Assembly (NCBI GenBank): GCA_005888465.1
Contig: VAYJ01000167.1
Location: 1-8,285, forward strand
DNA length: 8,285 bases
DNA from: Actinomycetota bacterium
GTDB lineage: Bacteria > Actinomycetota > UBA4738
Reading direction: 5' to 3'
This document shows positions 6,612 through 8,285 of this stretch, in pieces (the stretch's first letter is position 1; each line of letters opens with the position of its first letter). Under the pieces are notes generated by a model. The model saw only the letters and a program-made list of their open reading frames with translations, was not told the DNA's origin and did no database searches. The position numbers and the translations under genes are program-made.

Positions 6612-7925
6612 ATGGGCCGACGTGTTTTCGCCGCGTCGCTCGCCGCCCTGGCCGAGGCCGGCCTCGCTTTCCTCATCGTAGCCGAGGTCGCCGCCGAGGG
6701 CGCGAACGCGACGGTGGGACCCCTGCTGATCTATCCCCTGTTCCTGGCGCTCTTCGTGGGCGGCGTCGTGCTCGGCTTGCGCTTACGCGGCATCCGCGCT
6801 TATGCGGCGGGCGCCCTTGGTGTGGGCGTCGCGCTGGCGCTCCTGCAGGGTCTCGCCTGGGGGCACGGCGACGTGCTCGGCGTGTCGCTCCTGGTCGTGG
6901 TCATCGCGTTCGCCGCGTCTCGCACCGTGACCCTCGTCCGTCGTGACTGGAGCGAGCCCGTCGCGGGCTCGTTCCTCGGCGGCTCGGCCGTGCTCCTGCT
7001 CGAGGTGGCGCTCGCGGCATCCTCGACGCGCCTGTGGCAGCGGCTGATCCCGTTCGTCGTCGTGTTGTTCTTCGTCGGGTCGCTCGCCTCGCGCGCGGTC
7101 AGCATGACCGTGCTCGAGCGCTCGCGGAAGGACGCGGGTCCCGTCCGCCGCGCCCGGGACGACCTCCCCGCGCCGGCCGCGTTCCTCGCCGTCATCGTCG
7201 CTCTGATGGGCCTCGCCGCGCTCCTCGGCGGTTCGCACGGGCTCCTCCAGCGACTGGGCGGGCCCGTCTACGACGTGGCCGTCCTGATCATCGTGGGATC
7301 CGGGTGGTTGCTGGCACGCATCCTCTACGTGCCCGCGTACGGCATCTTCCACCTGCTGCACATCAACCTGGCGGGCCTGCGGGCGCTCGCCGAGCGGTTG
7401 CACGACCTCGCCGTGCACCCTGCGCGCGGCCGGGGCAGCGGGAAGGACTGGCTCGTTCGGCTGGCCGGGTTCGCGTTCCTGGCTAGCGTCGGCTACCTGC
7501 TCGCGCGAACGACCGGCCGATGGCTGCGGCAGCTGCAGCGCGAGCACGCCCCGACCCACGAGCAGGCAGCCGTCGAGGAAGCTGCGGCCGCCCTCGCGCC
7601 GTCGATCTCGAGCCGCCGATCGTTCCTCCGACGCGAGCTGCCGGCCGACGTCATCCGCCGTTGGTACGCCGAGGCGCTCGTCGCTCTCGAAGGCCGTGGG
7701 CTGGCTCGGCCGCCCGGCGCCACGCCCGCCGAGTATCTCGCCGACGTCGCGCGCGCGTTCCCGACGAACAGCGCAGCTTTCGCGCAGCTCACGCGGGCAT
7801 ACGAAGACGTGCGCTACGGAAGTCTCTCAGTGGATCGGGCCGTCGTCCGGAGGCTGGACGAGGGCCGCGCCGCGATGATGGAGTCGTTCCGGCGAGACGA
7901 ACCCGTCGCGCCCGCGCCCGCTTAG
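6612..7925 (+). CDS. Polytopic membrane protein with C-terminal DUF4129 domain
   Basis: A 437-residue protein with about eight or nine predicted membrane segments, by eye near residues 8-27, 36-57, 62-82, 88-103, 121-137, 145-163, 188-206, 219-240 and 283-300. A soluble tail follows. Residues about 346-405 (VIRRWYAEALVALEGRGLARPPGATPAEYL ending in AYEDVRYG, given here only in outline) match DUF4129, the domain at the C-terminus of TgpA-like membrane transglutaminases. The transglutaminase core is absent: there is no room for it and the whole protein has no cysteine. The position directly after moxR and DUF58 genes is the standard slot for a TgpA-like third partner, so a membrane scaffold for the MoxR/DUF58 pair is a reasonable inference, not shown. 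The stop TAG (7923-7925) overlaps the convergent fabI stop. The frame is intact. Confidence 0.82.
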   Translation: MGRRVFAASLAALAEAGLAFLIVAEVAAEGANATVGPLLIYPLFLALFVGGVVLGLRLRGIRAYAAGALGVGVALALLQGLAWGHGDVLGVSLLVVVIAFAASRTVTLVRRDWSEPVAGSFLGGSAVLLLEVALAASSTRLWQRLIPFVVVLFFVGSLASRAVSMTVLERSRKDAGPVRRARDDLPAPAAFLAVIVALMGLAALLGGSHGLLQRLGGPVYDVAVLIIVGSGWLLARILYVPAYGIFHLLHINLAGLRALAERLHDLAVHPARGRGSGKDWLVRLAGFAFLASVGYLLARTTGRWLRQLQREHAPTHEQAAVEEAAAALAPSISSRRSFLRRELPADVIRRWYAEALVALEGRGLARPPGATPAEYLADVARAFPTNSAAFAQLTRAYEDVRYGSLSVDRAVVRRLDEGRAAMMESFRRDEPVAPAPA

Positions 7926-8285
7926 TCAGGCTCGCGGTCCGCGCCGATCGCGTGGTACCCGCCGTCCACGTGGACGATCTCGGCGGTGATCCCCTTCGAC
8001 CAGTCCGAGAGCAGGAACGCCACCGCGCGCGCCACCGGCTCGGGGTCGTGGATGTCCCAGGCAAGCGGCGCGCGCCTTCCCCACGACGCTGCCAGCGCGT
8101 CGAATCCCGGGATGCCCTTCGCCGCCATCGTCCGGAGCGGACCCGCCGAAACGCAGTTCACACGGATGCCGTCGGCGCCGAGGTACTGCGCCAGGTAGCG
8201 TGTGATCGCCTCGAGCGCGGCCTTGCTCACTCCCATCCAGTCGTAGATCGGCCACGCCACCGACGCGTCGAAGTCCAGGCTCACG
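7922..8285 (-). CDS. fabI: Enoyl-[acyl-carrier-protein] reductase [NADH] FabI, C-terminal half (5' end outside window)
   Basis: The final reduction step of each fatty-acid elongation cycle (FASII) in the cytoplasm. About 121 residues are visible of the usual 255-270; the GTG at 8282-8284 is an internal Val (VSLDFDASVAWP matches the segment before the active site), and the start lies to the right. The catalytic Tyr-x6-Lys of FabI is present as YDWMGVSK, with Tyr at 8243-8245 and Lys at 8222-8224. It is followed by VNCVSAGPLRTMAAKGIPGF, the substrate-binding loop, and HVDGGYHAIG near the C-terminus, a FabI/InhA hallmark that separates it from ordinary short-chain dehydrogenases. The loop has the short bacterial FabI form rather than the longer mycobacterial InhA one. 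The gene is convergent with the DUF4129 gene and shares 4 nt with it (7922-7925), leaving no space for a terminator between them. Confidence 0.92.
   Translation of the reverse strand, partial: VSLDFDASVAWPIYDWMGVSKAALEAITRYLAQYLGADGIRVNCVSAGPLRTMAAKGIPGFDALAASWGRRAPLAWDIHDPEPVARAVAFLLSDWSKGITAEIVHVDGGYHAIGADREPD

Noticed and set aside
4238..6946. A 902-codon open frame on the plus strand
   Set aside because: It covers the real first part of moxR (4538-5104) but also runs out of frame through the end of chdC, the rest of moxR and DUF58. The flanking parts are Arg/Ala/Pro-rich nonsense typical of off-frame high-GC DNA.
6783..7559. A 258-codon minus-strand frame opposite the DUF4129 gene
   Set aside because: Composition is low-complexity and charged with no motif, and the plus-strand gene explains the region.
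1..8285. tRNA, rRNA, CRISPR arrays, insertion sequences or att sites
   Set aside because: Nearly every base is accounted for by coding sequence, and no repeated units, terminal inverted repeats or RNA-gene signatures were seen on either strand by eye.

Overview
This window is an 8.3 kb stretch of high-GC, tightly packed bacterial DNA that looks chromosomal and housekeeping in character. The protein signatures point to Actinomycetota, probably a deep-branching or uncultured lineage. The evidence is an actinobacterial-type coproheme decarboxylase (ChdC with a distal His), a Tyr-type coproporphyrin ferrochelatase, and very strong G/C third-position bias. I cannot place it more precisely. No mobile element, CRISPR array, tRNA, rRNA or large repeat was found. 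I do not see an undescribed system here.

Layout, left to right. Positions 1-477 hold the C-terminal half of an aldo/keto reductase. It overlaps the start of a four-gene late heme block by 4 nt: hemE (474-1452), cpfC/hemH (1449-2411), cgoX/hemY (2408-3847) and chdC/hemQ (3844-4518). Every junction within this block is a 4-nt stop/start overlap. Together the genes encode the coproporphyrin-dependent route to heme: UroD makes coproporphyrinogen III, CgoX oxidises it to coproporphyrin III, CpfC inserts iron, and ChdC decarboxylates coproheme to heme b.

After only 19 nt comes a MoxR-DUF58-DUF4129 cluster. It comprises a MoxR AAA+ ATPase (4538-5471), a DUF58 membrane-anchored protein (about 5475-6611) and a polytopic membrane protein ending in a DUF4129 domain (6612-7925). 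All seven plus-strand genes could share one transcript, because no gap between them exceeds 19 nt. On the minus strand the 3' half of fabI (enoyl-ACP reductase) ends tail-to-tail with the DUF4129 gene, sharing 4 nt.

The most notable observations are three lesions in otherwise well-conserved genes. (1) hemE has lost about 44 nt near its 5' end, which removes the first part of the substrate-binding RQAGRY motif and shifts the frame. (2) moxR has a +1 frameshift that maps neatly to a CCCC run at 5102-5105. (3) The DUF58 gene has no canonical start where homology and a good Shine-Dalgarno sequence place it; an ACG occupies that position. Three lesions in one short contig, with all downstream reading frames intact, favour sequencing or assembly error, but real decay, recoding or a non-AUG start are not excluded. 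Also worth a look are a four-cysteine motif in the ferrochelatase and the absence of any transglutaminase domain in the DUF4129 protein.
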